A stretch of 64,000 bases of DNA from Sthenelais limicola (Eukaryota > Annelida > Polychaeta > Phyllodocida > Sigalionidae): assembly GCA_942159475.1 (NCBI GenBank), contig OW804095.1, positions 59,424,773-59,488,772 on the forward strand, written 5' to 3'. A program made the position numbers and the translations under genes. Under the pieces are notes generated by a model, which worked only from the letters and a program-made list of their open reading frames with translations, did not search any database and had not been told where the DNA came from. Positions 1 through 12,970 of the stretch are shown here, one piece after another. Positions within the stretch are counted from its first letter, which is position 1; each line of letters opens with the position of its first letter.

Positions 1-1238
1 GGCCTAATCTACATCATTGCTTTATCGGTTTGGGGGCAATTTCAATATTTTAATCCTATAACATTTCTGTATAGGCATTTCTTTTCATTTCTGATGGCAA
101 GCCATGCATCTTTTATTCCTCCCATACATTGTTTGATATTCCGAATGGTGATCTAATTGAAAATATGGGATCCAGCCCATTCCTAGGCATTGAATTACCA
201 AGAACAAATCTCAATGCCCTGTCCATGCCACTTGTCATGTTGCACGTGAGAATTGGAGTGTAACTAAAAGGTCTAGCCAATGGATATTTGTTGATGCTAC
301 TCTCTACCGCCGCTATCATTCATCATATTAACACATGGTACATATGAAAGCATCTGTCTACAGCTGTGTATGCTTTACATTAATTGCCTTTATGTATGGA
401 TGCTATACAGGGCCGCCCCGCACCATTGTAATGGAAGGACTAGAAACACATTGGCCAGTATCCTGTATTTACATTCCCTGTAGGAAAGTGGTGTCTAATA
501 AATCAGGTTTAACTAGAACTGGACATGAAATGATTCAGATATATCCAGGTTTATGGTATCTCAGAAGGCGGTATTATGGAATGACTATGCCTGCAGACTC
601 TATATTATGATATCCTTAACCATTTTCTCAAGAGGAACTAGTATGTGGTCTGAGAGGGAGCTGCACGCTTATACATTTTAGAAAGCATGTTTGTTATGTA
701 CACATTTATACCTTTTGGTCTTTTGTTTAGATGGGAATGTTATTGGATGGAAATTGTCTCAAGGAAAGGGCGGTATCGATTAGAGCTCACTTTTCGCAGT
801 AGTGTTAGTTATCAGATTCTACTGAGGCTGGTGGCCAAACATGGCAATCTGTCAATAACCCTCACAGCGCTCAGATACATAGGAGGTGGCTTTGAAGTCC
901 TCCTGACTGCGTTTGTAGACACAGGTGGCAGATTTTCTCCTTGTCAAGAGACAATTTATTAAGTAAATGGATGACTGTACTGAAAGCAAAAATAACTCAC
1001 TGAATAATAGATATCTCTCAAGAGACCCTCCTGTGGTAGGTGAAACCGCTTTAAAAAATACACTGTCTATGTTTGCTTCAGAATTCGGTCATTCCGTTAA
1101 AGTGTGGGAAGATTATCGTTTGAAAGTTTAAAAAGATCGTTTAAACAATTGCAGAATATCGACACATGGGATTAGTGTTGGACAATATGAAATTGAACCT
1201 ATCAAAACACAGAAATGGGAGGGAGGGAGGTCATCTGT
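1..1238. other. Spacer, no gene recognised
   Basis: AT-rich sequence with only short open frames in all six frames. None shows a recognisable domain, signal peptide or splice-supported exon. I see nothing I can name here. Confidence 0.6.
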
Positions 1239-1617
1239 GATGTGTTACAGAAAAATGAGTGAAAAGTCGCATAAAATGCTATTTCTCAAATGTTTTTCCA
1301 CGAGAGCCCTTGCTGGGCTGGAGCGTTTTGCATTGCTAGTAGCATGAATGGTCATTCTGCCAAAGTTTAAGACTCTGTAGTTGATATGTCCATGTACCCT
1401 ATATATGTCTGAGGTTATCCTAAGTATAGTATATTTTAACCACTTTACAAGTGATTGACCATTAACAAACATGTTTTTCATTCATAAAAAATATCGAAGT
1501 ACTTACTGGATGTTCATGCTTACTATCATTGGAATTGGTTTGGTCTCATCTTTTCAAATATGATTATACCTCAAAATTCATTTTTTGCGACTTGTGACTC
1601 ATTTCCTGTGACACATC
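1239..1617. mobile_element. Fold-back MITE, copy 1 of a two-copy family
   Basis: The two ends are inverted copies of each other over about 42 bases. The left end starts GATGTGTTACAG and continues through a GAAAAGTCGCATAAAATG block. The right end, read on the minus strand, starts GATGTGTCACAGG and reaches CACAAGTCGCAAAAAATG. A second copy in the same orientation lies at 63096-63480, with shared interior blocks such as GCTAGTAGCATGAAT and TCTGAGGTTAT. There is no coding capacity, so it is probably a non-autonomous DNA transposon. I could not find a clean target-site duplication, so the superfamily is unknown. Confidence 0.65.
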
Positions 1618-4600
1618 TCATTTAACAGACAACTCAAGAATCAAATCCAAGAACAACATTCTGAACACTAACTAACAACGTTTGAGGTTGATATTTATAT
1701 AAGAGTGGCGTATTATTGCATCAATACCTTCTCCTTATTTGTCCGATTACTACGAAGTTTGCTCTGGCGTCTGTAAGACAATTAATTGATCAATCCATAC
1801 TCCTCCTAGAGCCGTTCGCGCTTCATTTTGTGAAAAACGAGCTCAAAGATATGGCGGCGGAAAATCGAGTTCGACTTTATACAAATATATGTATAGACAC
1901 TTGAGTCTTTAAAATTCCAAGAAGAAAAAAAGGGACATTTAATCCACGCAATAGATTGAAAGCAGCCAAGTTGTGGAGTTGCTATATCGGGGCACGTGGC
2001 TCCAGTCTATCTAATACTAATCTAGTACTGGACAAGCTCACGGAGAAAGAGCCGACCGTCAGCAGCCGACCCCGAGGTCTGTATTCGGGCCTACTTCGAT
2101 TGCAGAACCAAAGAGTTTGGATCGCAGGCCAAATATACTGGGACTTGGATCAATGCCTTAAGCCCTTGAATCCATGCAGTGGAGCTGCCATCAGGTCTTG
2201 CCTCTTGCTTTATGGGTCGCCTGGCAATGCTATATCCCTTCAAAGATGTCTTCCAGAGCTGGAATTATGATCCCAGATGGCAGCAGTTAAACCCAAACGA
2301 TGATAACTTAATCAGCACACAGCTATCTGAAGTGATGTTTTTCTATCTGATGATGAAGTATTGGACGGTATATATATAGTTTGAATAAGTAAAACACTCT
2401 GCCTCAAGATACATGACTCGCAATGTGCCGCAGCTCAGTAACTTGAATGATGTAGTCAATGATGGAAACCATCTCCCTATAGTTTGAAACGTAACTTTTC
2501 TATTTGATTGACGAGCATCACTGAAGATACGTTAGCATTTAATGATTCTCCATTCACTATTCCCTATAACATCGTTTATCGATTGGCCATCTGTATTAAT
2601 TGCTTATATTTCTTCGTTCGAACTCCTTCCCAATTGGGTTTATCGCTTGATTAAAGGTGTCCGCATGCGTCGCTTCATCATATATATACTCTCCGCAAAG
2701 TGATTAGACATTCATCCCAATTCTTCTTTCTCATGTGTATAGCCTTTTATTATACGCCCTGTATTGCAGTCTTACGTAGACATGAATAGCTTCCCTGCGT
2801 GGTAAAAGCCATCGTGCCAAATATAAGCCAGGAAATGACCATCTCGGGGATAGACATGCAAATAAGTTTGACCTCCCCTTCAAGACAGTAGATGACATGC
2901 AGTATCGTAGTGTTGGGATTATATATTAAATAATAGCGCAAAGCCTATTTTATTTAAAGGAAATTTTAAAATCATAATTAGAACCAAGTTCACCCATAGG
3001 CAAAGCCACGATAACTATAGGAAGGAATCAGCAGGCTTTTTTAACACTATTTTAGAAGTGAACTTTTTGATAGTCTATTTAAAAGGAAATCTTGACTTTC
3101 CAATAGCAGTTCATCACACTATTTTGACTGAACTGCCTTTATTCTATGGGACCCAGTCATGCGCTTCTCCCACTTCTCAAGGCGTGCGGAATCATTATCC
3201 CACGAAATAACCTGTGAGTTTGTATGGTTTCCAGGGTCATCATTTCTGACCGATAATGTCAGTCCAGAGACCCTCTCAAACCAACAAGACCAGTCTAAAT
3301 ATAAGGAAAGAAATGATGAATATAGTATTCATGTCAGCAATGGTTGTTCCAAAACATTACAAGCATTTTTTCCGACTGTAATTTCAGAAATTGGTGTGTC
3401 ACTTTCAATGTATGGGGAGCAACTTAAAGAGAGACAGGACATGAAAGAAAGTTTATCCTTGTATTCTTCAGTTCTTATTATTGCCTATAAAAACTGAAGA
3501 CATGAATAGCATAGAGTGAAGCGACCAAAGTATTATATAAGGTATACTGATGACTTTTCCTTTCGGCTCTTTGGTCACAAATCTGGCTTTCGATTTTCGA
3601 GAGCAAGCGGTCCTTGGACATTAGAACAATATTGATACCCTACTCTTTCCCATTTTCCCCTTTTAGTTCCCTTAGTTACTCTTCTGAATACAAGAAAAGA
3701 TATTTTCTTTGATATCAATTAACTTATCAATTTATTTCCAGAACATCTGCATCGTTTGTGCGACTAACCAACATGGAAAAAACGATTATGTTATCATACG
3801 ACATCCAACCAATCTGAAGATACATGTGCATGTAAAAAGAATATCACAGACGTTCGCTGAAAGCGTGTTGTTAGGGCTAATATTGCCTTTAGCTATAGGA
3901 CCCAGAAGGCACCCGGCTCCTGCTTGAAGGTTTTAAGTAAACCTAAAGGAAAAATAACAAGTGGATCGGTATATCTTTATAAAAAATCAACTGGGACTTG
4001 TCAGCGGTTTGATTGCCACGAGCAGATAACATATCTTGGCTGTCTCCCATGAGACGAGCTTGTAGCAAAAGTACTGATTTGAATCGAGATTATAATGACA
4101 GAGTCTGGATATCAGAAAGAGGGCTCCTGCTTAGGATATTCGGATCTTGGATCGGGATGAATGAAGAAAACCAAAAAGATTCCTTCATCGATTTGGTGTT
4201 GGATGCCTATGTGCGCTCTGAGTATCGACCAAGCCCTCGCCTGGATCTCATCATTATCGCCACCATTGGCTTCCAGATATATGAGTTTGGATCTATAAAT
4301 ATAGATCTAGCGTCCACGATATTGGTCGCTGTAATATGATTTACTCGCTCGATTTTCCTCGTAATTCCGTCAATAGCCAGATATGCCACCGATCCATATT
4401 TTGTACATCATTAGGGTTATTCAGGATCTAACCACACCCTAATCTCAGGGGCCGCATTAATTGATACTTAATATCTCCTTACACTTGCAGCCTACAAACT
4501 CTTCTCCTAATTGAGAATTATTCCAATATTTATAACGACTCGATCGTGTTAAGGACCAGGAGGGAAGGTTATGTATGGAACAAGCATGAGGCGAGGAAAT

Positions 4601-7600
4601 GCAATAGAAGTACGACATTAATGGAAAATGTCAAGACAGCTGATCTCTATGTGCATGTCAACAAATATACTCGCCAGCACAGAGCTTGGTGGACGGAGGG
4701 ATGGGGAAAGATTAAACAAAGACTGTCATGCATGGACCTCACCAGACACCAACATCTACATGCCTTTACTCCAAAATCGATCCAGTTTTGTCAATAGGTG
4801 CACTGGTATAAGTCAGAAAAATATGCAGTCGCACAATGTAATATTCTTATACAAACAATCCCATTTCGCGTGAGGCAAACCGCCACATTGGCAATTATCA
4901 GATTGTGTCCATTATCAGATATGCTAGTGTTACCGAATATGATCTAACTGTTCCACGACAGCATTTTCACTCTGCAACATCAATAATAATGCACGTGCCA
5001 TAGTGTGTCCACCTGAGACCTGTAGGAGTTTGGATACACAAGGTAGGAAAACTCTCATTTATACCAAGTTAATATTTTGTACAAAAAAGTTAATATTTTG
5101 TTATCATATTAAGTTTGCGTTAACTAGTTTTCTTAAAATTTAATCGGTTGTGTGTGCACCCCTGTTGCGTGTCGCGTTTCTTGCATACATGTACAAAGTA
5201 TACCTATTAAGAATAATCTTGCGTTCCCAATTAGCAACGTAAATATTCTGCCGTTAGTATATCCCAACGATTCCACCATTTCCTTGTCGGAAGTGTGATT
5301 AGGAGGGTCTAATTTGCACTCGACAGTGCCGAGTTTACATTCCAAACTCCAGCTCGTCCGGGATGGAACAAAAGAAAACAAAACAAATGGAGTCGCATGA
5401 GGCTGTTCTATCTGAGGCACGCTACTGGCAACCTGCCATTAGATCCTGTGTAGAGGTGATCAATATTCTTCTATAAGACTCCAAATAACTCTTAAACAGT
5501 AATCGTATTTTCATACTGCACTAGCGCCTACAACAGTTTATACTCGACAGAATAGAAACAATGAGCCTCAGTTTTGCCAGAGGGCATTCAAATGAAACTC
5601 CAATGCCAGGGACATATAGGAATCGTATCGCACATCCCATTCATCCAAATGGGAAATGATCCCTTCCGCTATTTACTCTAGATTTTGTGCTTTCCTATAC
5701 AATCAATCCAGCAGGCATGGACTTCATATCAGCTTCTCTGTGTAATTTGTAGGATACTATAGAGGATGTAGATACAAAAAGTCCCGTCCTCCACGGACCA
5801 ATCAGCTCCTTATTTGCATTGAATGTCTCTCTGTCCGTTGGGCATTCAACTCCCGCTGGTACCTGGTCCTAGCTTAACTGTGCACTCCCTAGCAATGTGA
5901 GCCCATCTAATATCGGCCGGATCCCAAGCGATCAGCTCGAGGGCAACCCTCCCAGCTTTTCTTGCTTGACACACCGTGGCAAATGCCATCCTTTATTCGC
6001 GTCCACAGGCCAGGAGTGTGACCCCTGACCTTCCAGACACAATGGCCATGCGTGACTAAGGTTTTCCACTTGGTAAGATGGTTCCCGAGATAAAGGAATC
6101 GGGCGTGTCTATGCCATAAAGGCTAATTAACAATAAAGGTACACTATTTGCAGTGATTATACGTATGATAATTTATGGTGCTGGGATCCATAGCCAGGCT
6201 AAAGCGGTTATCATATCCAGCTTATCTATATATGTCCATCCAATATGCAAGGAGACACTTCATGTAAGTAGGAACTGAATTTGATATTAACAGTGTAGCT
6301 ATGTAAGCTATTCGTGATCCGAACCGATCAGTACTTAAATTGTTCCTCATAAATATTTAAGAACTGTTATGTTAAATGCTTTTATCAGTAGATCTGAACG
6401 TCAATGTTACTATATAAAATATTGATCTTTATACTATGCTCTATAGATATGCATCTGTTCTGGCCTATGGGTATGATCAGTTGTGTGTATATATAATGTC
6501 AACATAATATTCACCGATCACCGTATGAATCCTCCAGAGACATGCATAGAACGTGAGTAGTATATTAAGAGTGGGATTTTGGAGGAAAAAACGCAGATTT
6601 TACCGCCGCCGCCAAGACGGCTGTTCAAAATACGTATATGCCCTGAGTCAGTCAGTCTTGACTTATTAAGATAGGACGGGCCTGGCTGATGCCTAACACC
6701 TGCCAACATCCAGGGCCAACTCTGACCGTCTGGTCGGAATTTACCATTCGTTTGAGCAAGGGCACCGACTGAGGGGAATATACGATGATATATTGGCCAT
6801 CCCAAATGGCCGTGTGACAAGATCAAGAGGAAAGCAATGGTGTTCCCACCTTTCTTTTTACCTCTCGGTTTGTTTGACGGATGGGGCACTCTAGGGAATG
6901 TGCCATTGACAGAGACGAGTCGTATATAGGACCAGAATTTTGGAATGTTTTATGTGCTTTACACAACAGTAACGTGGTAGTTGCGACAGTAGGTACATAT
7001 ATGTAAATTGTATCTTAATCTTTGGTAATCACAGAGAAATGGTTAAAATAGGACTGGGTGAAAGACTTTCTTCAATACCCGGGATTCGGCGTTCATGAAA
7101 TAACAAGCACCAATCCATCATCAAATGACTGCATCTGTTCACCAAGTCCCCTTATACGTTCCTCTCAAGTTCCGGGGGCGGGGGACGCGGGGGGTTGGGG
7201 AGGGGTCTGGGGGCTGCAATTGCTTATCTGCTTTTAGTCGCTCAGGCCATGTATTATGGATCTCAGTAAAATAGAATATCAGCCACACAATTTTGATGGA
7301 ATTGGGGAATCGAGATATTCCCATAACACACCATGCATGTGAATAGAACAATTATTTCCATATGAATCGAGTCTCTTTATAAGGACCGTTTATTGTGCAA
7401 ATCCATGCCATGGGATTCGAAAAGGTATGAATGAATGGAATGCTCATATCCTTTTAACAATAATCATTGTAACACTGTTAATAAAGAAATCCACATATCT
7501 GCCAATCATAAAATATTTACATGTAGGCGTCGCCTGCATTATTAAAGAATGACACATAGAAAATAGTATTTTTGTTTCCTGTTGTAAATCATCAATTAAA

Positions 7601-8877
7601 AGGTATCAAGGAATTATCGTCTATATCATTATCAATTGTAACAATAAAATAATTCATTTTCCCTTTTATTTCTCTTAAGCCTAATTGTCAACCCTTTACA
7701 AAAGTCGTTAATACATGAATTTCACAATGTCCTTAATGCTGCCGGGAGACCTTATACCATACCTTATGTCCCAAATTATGGGGCTGTATTTAAACTACAT
7801 TTACTCAAAGCTTTGATTAGAGGCCCCTTTCTATAGCCTTGTATTGGTGTAATTTGGAAATTAGCGAGACGTATTTTCACTATTTACCCGAAGAAAGAAA
7901 AAAGAAGTTGATACTAGAAATCTTAGCATATAACCATCGCCCGAAAAGAGGACCATTGAAATCCCACTCATGGCATTTGATCTCTCGGGAAATCAAAGTC
8001 TCATCGATAAATAGCTAGTGAACTTGGAGAGAAATTTTTCTATCGTGATAAAGAAGTTGCAAGATAACGCAGCCGAGAACTAGCGGGACAATTTTTAATG
8101 TTTTAGCTAAAACTCTTTGAGATAAGAATTTGAACCAATCGCGTGGACCATTCCTATAAATATTAATTAATTGATGTTGACAAACAGATCAAATCTAGTT
8201 AGACGCGGATGTACTAATGGAGTAGAGATGTATGGCTTTGCGCATCCATATACATGTATATATGTGTAGTTATTGGTACTTGCAAGGAAAAAAAGATACG
8301 GATAACACAATGGTAACAACATACGTTCTGTATAAAGCCATTCGAATAAAAGGGGAAGACGTCCAAACTGATATAATAAAAGCTTAACATTTACATGGGC
8401 TCTTCTTGTCAGACTTCGTGTTTCACAAACACTCTTTATGCGAATTCGATTTTGTTTTCTCGTGCTTCCGCCCCATTACGGAGGCAATGAAATCATCCCA
8501 ATCGGCAATACCAAAACGTTTATCGTGGAACCCAAACTGCCATAAACTATTGTTAAAAAAACTGTATCTATAAATGGGGAGGAGATAGTAGAGGAAAACC
8601 CTGGTGATGACATGAGAGGTAAGCTGCTGGGTCAGGAAAGCAGTGTCACATTTCCATGGCTAACCATGATCCCCAACGAGAGTTGGCCAGACTAAATGGG
8701 TGGGCATGCTTCGGGTCAGAATGCTTCCATTAGCGTGTCATCTTTCCATTTGAAAGAATGTCATAATTACTTTGGCTGTACTGTCCTATCTTCTGCGCGT
8801 GAGGATCGTCCATTCGTGCGAAGCCACACGTAGTGAGAACTAAGAGGTCGTTTCCCCGCCAGCAGCCCATCAAGTTA
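1618..8877. other. Long spacer, no gene recognised
   Basis: About 7.3 kb with scattered open frames of at most about 120 codons. They lack recognisable domains and look like chance frames. The only compositional anomaly is a G-rich run at 7174-7214. I see no repeat pair, tRNA or transposon protein remnant. Confidence 0.5.
7174..7214 (+). repeat. G-rich run with quadruplex potential
   Basis: Several runs of four to six G separated by one to four other bases, in otherwise AT-rich DNA. The pattern meets the usual four-G-run rule for a G-quadruplex on the plus strand. No gene start is visible nearby, so no regulatory role can be assigned. Confidence 0.5.
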
Positions 8878-8882
8878 GGTAC

Positions 8883-9010
8883 TGTCTAGATAGCTAGATG
8901 GTGCCGCCGCCTCGTGGCGAGCATCTGACCTAACTACCGTGAGTAGAGAATAAAGGCAGTGGAGCTCGAGACATGAAAGACAACGGATGTGTTATTGAGT
9001 TATTGATACA
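8883..9010 (+). repeat. 5' LTR (128 bp)
   Basis: Starts TGTCTAGATAGC and ends GTTATTGATACA, identical to the copy at 13126-13253. It carries an AATAAA polyadenylation signal at 8949-8954. A GC-rich block near its start (GGTGCCGCCGCCTCGTGGCG) contrasts with the AT-rich surroundings. No TATA box is obvious, as expected for such a short LTR; the promoter is presumably internal or initiator-like. Confidence 0.95.
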
Positions 9011-9028
9011 TGGTGCCAGGAATAGAAC
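9011..9028 (+). promoter_or_regulatory. Primer-binding site for minus-strand DNA synthesis
   Basis: Directly after the 5' LTR comes TGGTGCCAGGAATAGAAC. Starting with TGG fits the complement of a tRNA CCA tail, and the element position is right. From memory it resembles the complement of an animal tRNA-Leu 3' end (TGGTGTCAGGAGTGGGAT) with a few mismatches. Leucine is the best guess, but other tRNAs were not excluded. Confidence 0.7.
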
Positions 9029-9040
9029 CACTAACCCACG

Positions 9041-12000
9041 ATGGAAGGAATTAGACCACCAGATAAAATGGATTTCGTGGAGGGCAACGTTGCAGAGCGT
9101 TGGTTGCTGTTCAAGGAGGACTTTATGTGGTACGCAGATACCATGGGGATCGACACGCCAAAAAGGTTGACCTCGATGCTCCTCCATGTTGCGGGTCCGG
9201 AGGCCAAGCGCATATACAGAAACTTTAGATGGGCTCCGTTAATACCAGCTCGCGCAGCAATAGTAGGGCCACCACTTGTACCAGAGGAGAAACTAGTGAA
9301 GAAAGAGGACTTGACACTGGAAGATGCATTATCCTACTGCAAAAGGCATGCTCAGAGGGAACGGGAACTGAGACAAATGAATCCGGGTGCCAGTGTGACA
9401 GTGAATCAAGTAAGTCGCACACGTGCTAATAACGTGCCAAGCGGTGCCAAGGGTGCTAACAACGGGCAGCAGTGGTCGGCTCCTCCAGCGAGGGGGCCTG
9501 GAGTAGCGACAAAGGGTGACTCTCGGCCTCAAGAAGCCCAGGCTCAACAGATGATTGACTGTAGGAAGTGCGGCACGAAACACGTCTATAGGGATTGCCC
9601 TGCCTATCATCACAAATGTACTCGCTGTAAAAAGAAAGGACATATAGAGAGCAAGTGCTGGAGCAGGGTGGACGAAGTAGTTCAGGTGGATGATTACACG
9701 GATAATGTGGAGACATTATTTGTAGGGACAGTTACTAAACAAGAGGATGAACAAGTGCTAACAGTATCGATAAGCCAGCACCACAAATGGGCCGCTCATG
9801 TAAAAGCGGGCAAGGACATTCTCACCTGTAAGATTGATACAGGAGCGGGTGCTGACTTACTAAATGTGGCAGATTACGAGGGGATGATTGACAAGCCTGC
9901 ACTTCGCCGGATTAGAGTCAAGCTCACTGATTATAATGGTCATCCTATTCCAGTGAGGGGCTACATAATGAAGCAGATACAGGTCAATGGAAAATTATTC
10001 CCAGTAAGATTTGTGGTATGTGAGGGTATCACATTATTGGGAGGAGACACATCAGAAAGAGTGGGACTCATCACAAGGAACATAACACAGGAGGAGATGG
10101 CGGTAGGTGTCAATACTGTTGATAATGTAAAGCCTAATGAAATCTTAATCGAAATGAAGGATTGTGTTTTGCCAGAAGTTAAGGTCCTATCATCCATCCC
10201 ATATGTACATCGGATTAAGCTGAAAGAGGGGGCTGAGCCGGTGATAATCCCTCCCAGGAGAGTGCCAATTGCAATGAGGGACAAATTGAGATCAGAGCTT
10301 CAGAGAATGGAGGGACTGGGCGTAATACATAAGGTAGTAGAGCCGACCGAGTGGGTGAACGCGATGGTCATGGTCAACAAGCCAGATGGCTCGTTACGGT
10401 TGTGTTTAGATCCCAGGGACCTTAATAAGTCTATAGCTCGTGAACACTTTCAGTTACCTACTCGTGACGAAATGTTCGCAGAAATCAGGAATGCTAAATA
10501 CTTCAGTAAATTGGACGCCTCTCAAGCCTTTTGGCAAGTTAAATTGAACAATGATAGCAAGAATCTAACAACGTTTGCAACGCCCTTCGGCAGATATGCA
10601 TATGACAGATTGCCGTATGGCCTATGCTCTGCCCCTGAGGTCTTCCATCGGTCTATGGAGCAGATTTTTGAGAATATTGCAGGGGTTAAAGTATATGTAG
10701 ATGATATCCTAGTCTGGGGTCATACAAAGGAGGAACATGACGAGAGGCTACAAGTTGTAAAAGAGAGGATAGAGAAAAATCATCTGATCATGAACTGGAA
10801 AAAGTGTGTGATAGGTGTTGACAAGATAGTATTCCTAGGGGAAGAGCTAACCCGGGAGGGGATAAAACCAGACAAGGAAAAGGTGTCAGCGATAGTAAAC
10901 ATGGAGAAGCCTACTAACAGAGAGGAAGTGCAACGCATCATGGGCTGTGTTAATTTCGTCGGCCGATATATCCCCAATCTCTCGAGTGCGTGTGCTAACA
11001 TCCGTTCATTGCTTAAGAAGAAGTCGGAATGGGTATGGGATCAGGTTCATGAGCAAGAGTGGCAAGGGATTAAACATGTACTCAGCTCTGAACCGGTCCT
11101 AGCATACTTTGATGTAAACAGGCAGACGAAAATTAGCAGTGATGCATCTCAAAAAGGGCTAGGAGCAGTATTACTACAGCGTCACGGGGAGGCATGGAAA
11201 CCTGTGGCTTATGCCGCTCGTTCATTAACTGAATGCGAAAAAAACTATGCTCAGATTGAAAAGGAGCTGTTGGGCATAGTTTTTGCATGCGAGCGCTTTC
11301 ACAATTACGTTTATGGGCTACAAGAAGTCCTCATTGAGACAGATCATAAACCACTAGTACCCTTGTCAAGGAAGCCCTTGCAAGATATGACGCCAAGAAT
11401 ACAGCGTATGATGTTGCGCTTGCAAAGGTATAGTGGCAACATGCATTGGGTACCTGGTAAGATGCTATACATCTCAGACACTCTGTCACGGGCAACGATA
11501 AAAGAAGTCAAAGTGACAGAGGTGAAGGAAAACATGGTGGCGGAGTTAGAGGCTCAGGTGAATTTGGTCTATGATAGCTTGCCGGCCTCAGAGATGATGC
11601 TGATGAAAATAGCGGAGGAGACATCCAGGGATGAAGTGTTGTGTGCGGTAAAGAGGGCCATTATGGAGGGTTGGAACAAAGGGGAATGTCCGGCTTATGC
11701 TGCGTATAAAGATGAACTATGTGTGGTCAAGGGGGTCCTACTGAAAGGTAATCGAATAGTAATACCAGTCAGCTTGAGGAAGGAGATGTTAGAAAAACTC
11801 CATGCAGGACACCTTGGCATTGAAAAGCAGCGACGTCTGGCAAGGCAATCAATCTACTGGCCAAAAATGAATGCTGACATCGAATACCAGGCAAAGATGT
11901 GTGGCGTGTGCTTGAAGTATTTGCCAGACCAACAAAAAGAACCAATGTTGAGGGATAAGGAATGCTGGGGCCCATGGGAGAAGGTTGGGATGGACCTATT

Positions 12001-12970
12001 CTTCTGGCAGAACAATGACTATTTAATGATAGTAGACTATTATTCGTCGTATCCAGAAATAGTAAAGTTAACTGCAAAAACCTCAGCTCAAGTGATACTT
12101 CATACAAAAAGTATATTCGCACGTTATGGTATCCCACAATTGGTAATTTCTGATAATGGGACTCAATTCTCATCTCAACATTTCAGGGAATTCGCCGAAC
12201 AATACAGCTTCAACCACAGGACGTCAAGCCCCACATATGCCCAGTCGAACGGGAAGGCAGAGAGGGCGATCGGAGTAATCAAGGGCATACTCTCCAAGAC
12301 GGCCGAGCAGGGCCAAGACCCCTACTTGGCTCTGCTAGCATATCGAGCAGCGCCGATGGAGAATGGGTTATCCCCGGCAGAAGCGCTACATGGTAGGCGC
12401 ATTAGAGTGCCACTCCCATCACTCAGGCAGCGAGGTCCTGGGAAAGTGGTTAGTGACACAGATAACAGTGACATCAGTGATCATCATGATGGAAACAGAA
12501 TCACAACAAGATCTAGTGAGTATTATGATACGGGATCCAAAATCCTACGTCCCTTACAGTCTGAGGACACAGTACTGGTAAGGGACAAAAAGTGGGATCA
12601 TGCAGGAAGAATAGTGAATAAATTAGGTGACAGATCCTACTCAGTGGCCATGGAGAATGGCAATATCATTAGACGAAATAGAAGACATCTTCTCAAAGTA
12701 TCAGAAAATGTGGTAAAAGATAGGCTAGACATAGCAAAAAGGGTACTTGAGGAGGAAGAAGAAGAAGGTGAACTAGTAAAAGACACTGAGTTCAATCCAA
12801 GATCAGAAAGGTACAAAGACAATGTAAATACGAGCAGAATAGACACTCAGGAACAAATAGTAATGTTACCAGCTGAAACGAAAATAGTAGCTCGAAATCC
12901 AGTAACTACTGAGTTAAGACGTTCCACCAGAGACAAGAGACCTGTTCAGAGACTAATAGAAGAAAAATGA
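9041..12970 (+). CDS. Gag-Pol polyprotein of a Ty3/Gypsy retrotransposon
   Basis: An open frame of 1309 codons starting 30 bases after the 5' LTR. Visible in order: a short capsid-like start; two zinc knuckles (C174, C177, H181, C186 and C193, C196, H201, C206); a retropepsin site DTGA at 266-269; reverse transcriptase with YVDD at 552-555; RNase H with acidic residues near D701, E740 and D768; an integrase zinc motif H921, H924, C954, C957; an integrase core D985, D1038, E1074 with the usual 35-residue D-to-E spacing; then a GPY/F-like module near residues 1180-1220 and a charged tail. The frame has no stop or shift, and all catalytic residues I can place are present. Gag is unusually short: about 170 residues precede the first knuckle, and a proline-rich join near residues 64-85 suggests the middle of the capsid was lost. 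Gag and Pol share one frame, so no frameshift signal is needed. The element may depend on a full-length relative for particle assembly. Confidence 0.95.
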   Translation: MEGIRPPDKMDFVEGNVAERWLLFKEDFMWYADTMGIDTPKRLTSMLLHVAGPEAKRIYRNFRWAPLIPARAAIVGPPLVPEEKLVKKEDLTLEDALSYCKRHAQRERELRQMNPGASVTVNQVSRTRANNVPSGAKGANNGQQWSAPPARGPGVATKGDSRPQEAQAQQMIDCRKCGTKHVYRDCPAYHHKCTRCKKKGHIESKCWSRVDEVVQVDDYTDNVETLFVGTVTKQEDEQVLTVSISQHHKWAAHVKAGKDILTCKIDTGAGADLLNVADYEGMIDKPALRRIRVKLTDYNGHPIPVRGYIMKQIQVNGKLFPVRFVVCEGITLLGGDTSERVGLITRNITQEEMAVGVNTVDNVKPNEILIEMKDCVLPEVKVLSSIPYVHRIKLKEGAEPVIIPPRRVPIAMRDKLRSELQRMEGLGVIHKVVEPTEWVNAMVMVNKPDGSLRLCLDPRDLNKSIAREHFQLPTRDEMFAEIRNAKYFSKLDASQAFWQVKLNNDSKNLTTFATPFGRYAYDRLPYGLCSAPEVFHRSMEQIFENIAGVKVYVDDILVWGHTKEEHDERLQVVKERIEKNHLIMNWKKCVIGVDKIVFLGEELTREGIKPDKEKVSAIVNMEKPTNREEVQRIMGCVNFVGRYIPNLSSACANIRSLLKKKSEWVWDQVHEQEWQGIKHVLSSEPVLAYFDVNRQTKISSDASQKGLGAVLLQRHGEAWKPVAYAARSLTECEKNYAQIEKELLGIVFACERFHNYVYGLQEVLIETDHKPLVPLSRKPLQDMTPRIQRMMLRLQRYSGNMHWVPGKMLYISDTLSRATIKEVKVTEVKENMVAELEAQVNLVYDSLPASEMMLMKIAEETSRDEVLCAVKRAIMEGWNKGECPAYAAYKDELCVVKGVLLKGNRIVIPVSLRKEMLEKLHAGHLGIEKQRRLARQSIYWPKMNADIEYQAKMCGVCLKYLPDQQKEPMLRDKECWGPWEKVGMDLFFWQNNDYLMIVDYYSSYPEIVKLTAKTSAQVILHTKSIFARYGIPQLVISDNGTQFSSQHFREFAEQYSFNHRTSSPTYAQSNGKAERAIGVIKGILSKTAEQGQDPYLALLAYRAAPMENGLSPAEALHGRRIRVPLPSLRQRGPGKVVSDTDNSDISDHHDGNRITTRSSEYYDTGSKILRPLQSEDTVLVRDKKWDHAGRIVNKLGDRSYSVAMENGNIIRRNRRHLLKVSENVVKDRLDIAKRVLEEEEEEGELVKDTEFNPRSERYKDNVNTSRIDTQEQIVMLPAETKIVARNPVTTELRRSTRDKRPVQRLIEEK

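Noticed and set aside
6518..6889. 123-codon minus-strand frame
   Set aside because: No domain, no coding-like pattern and no neighbours; probably chance in a slightly GC-richer patch.
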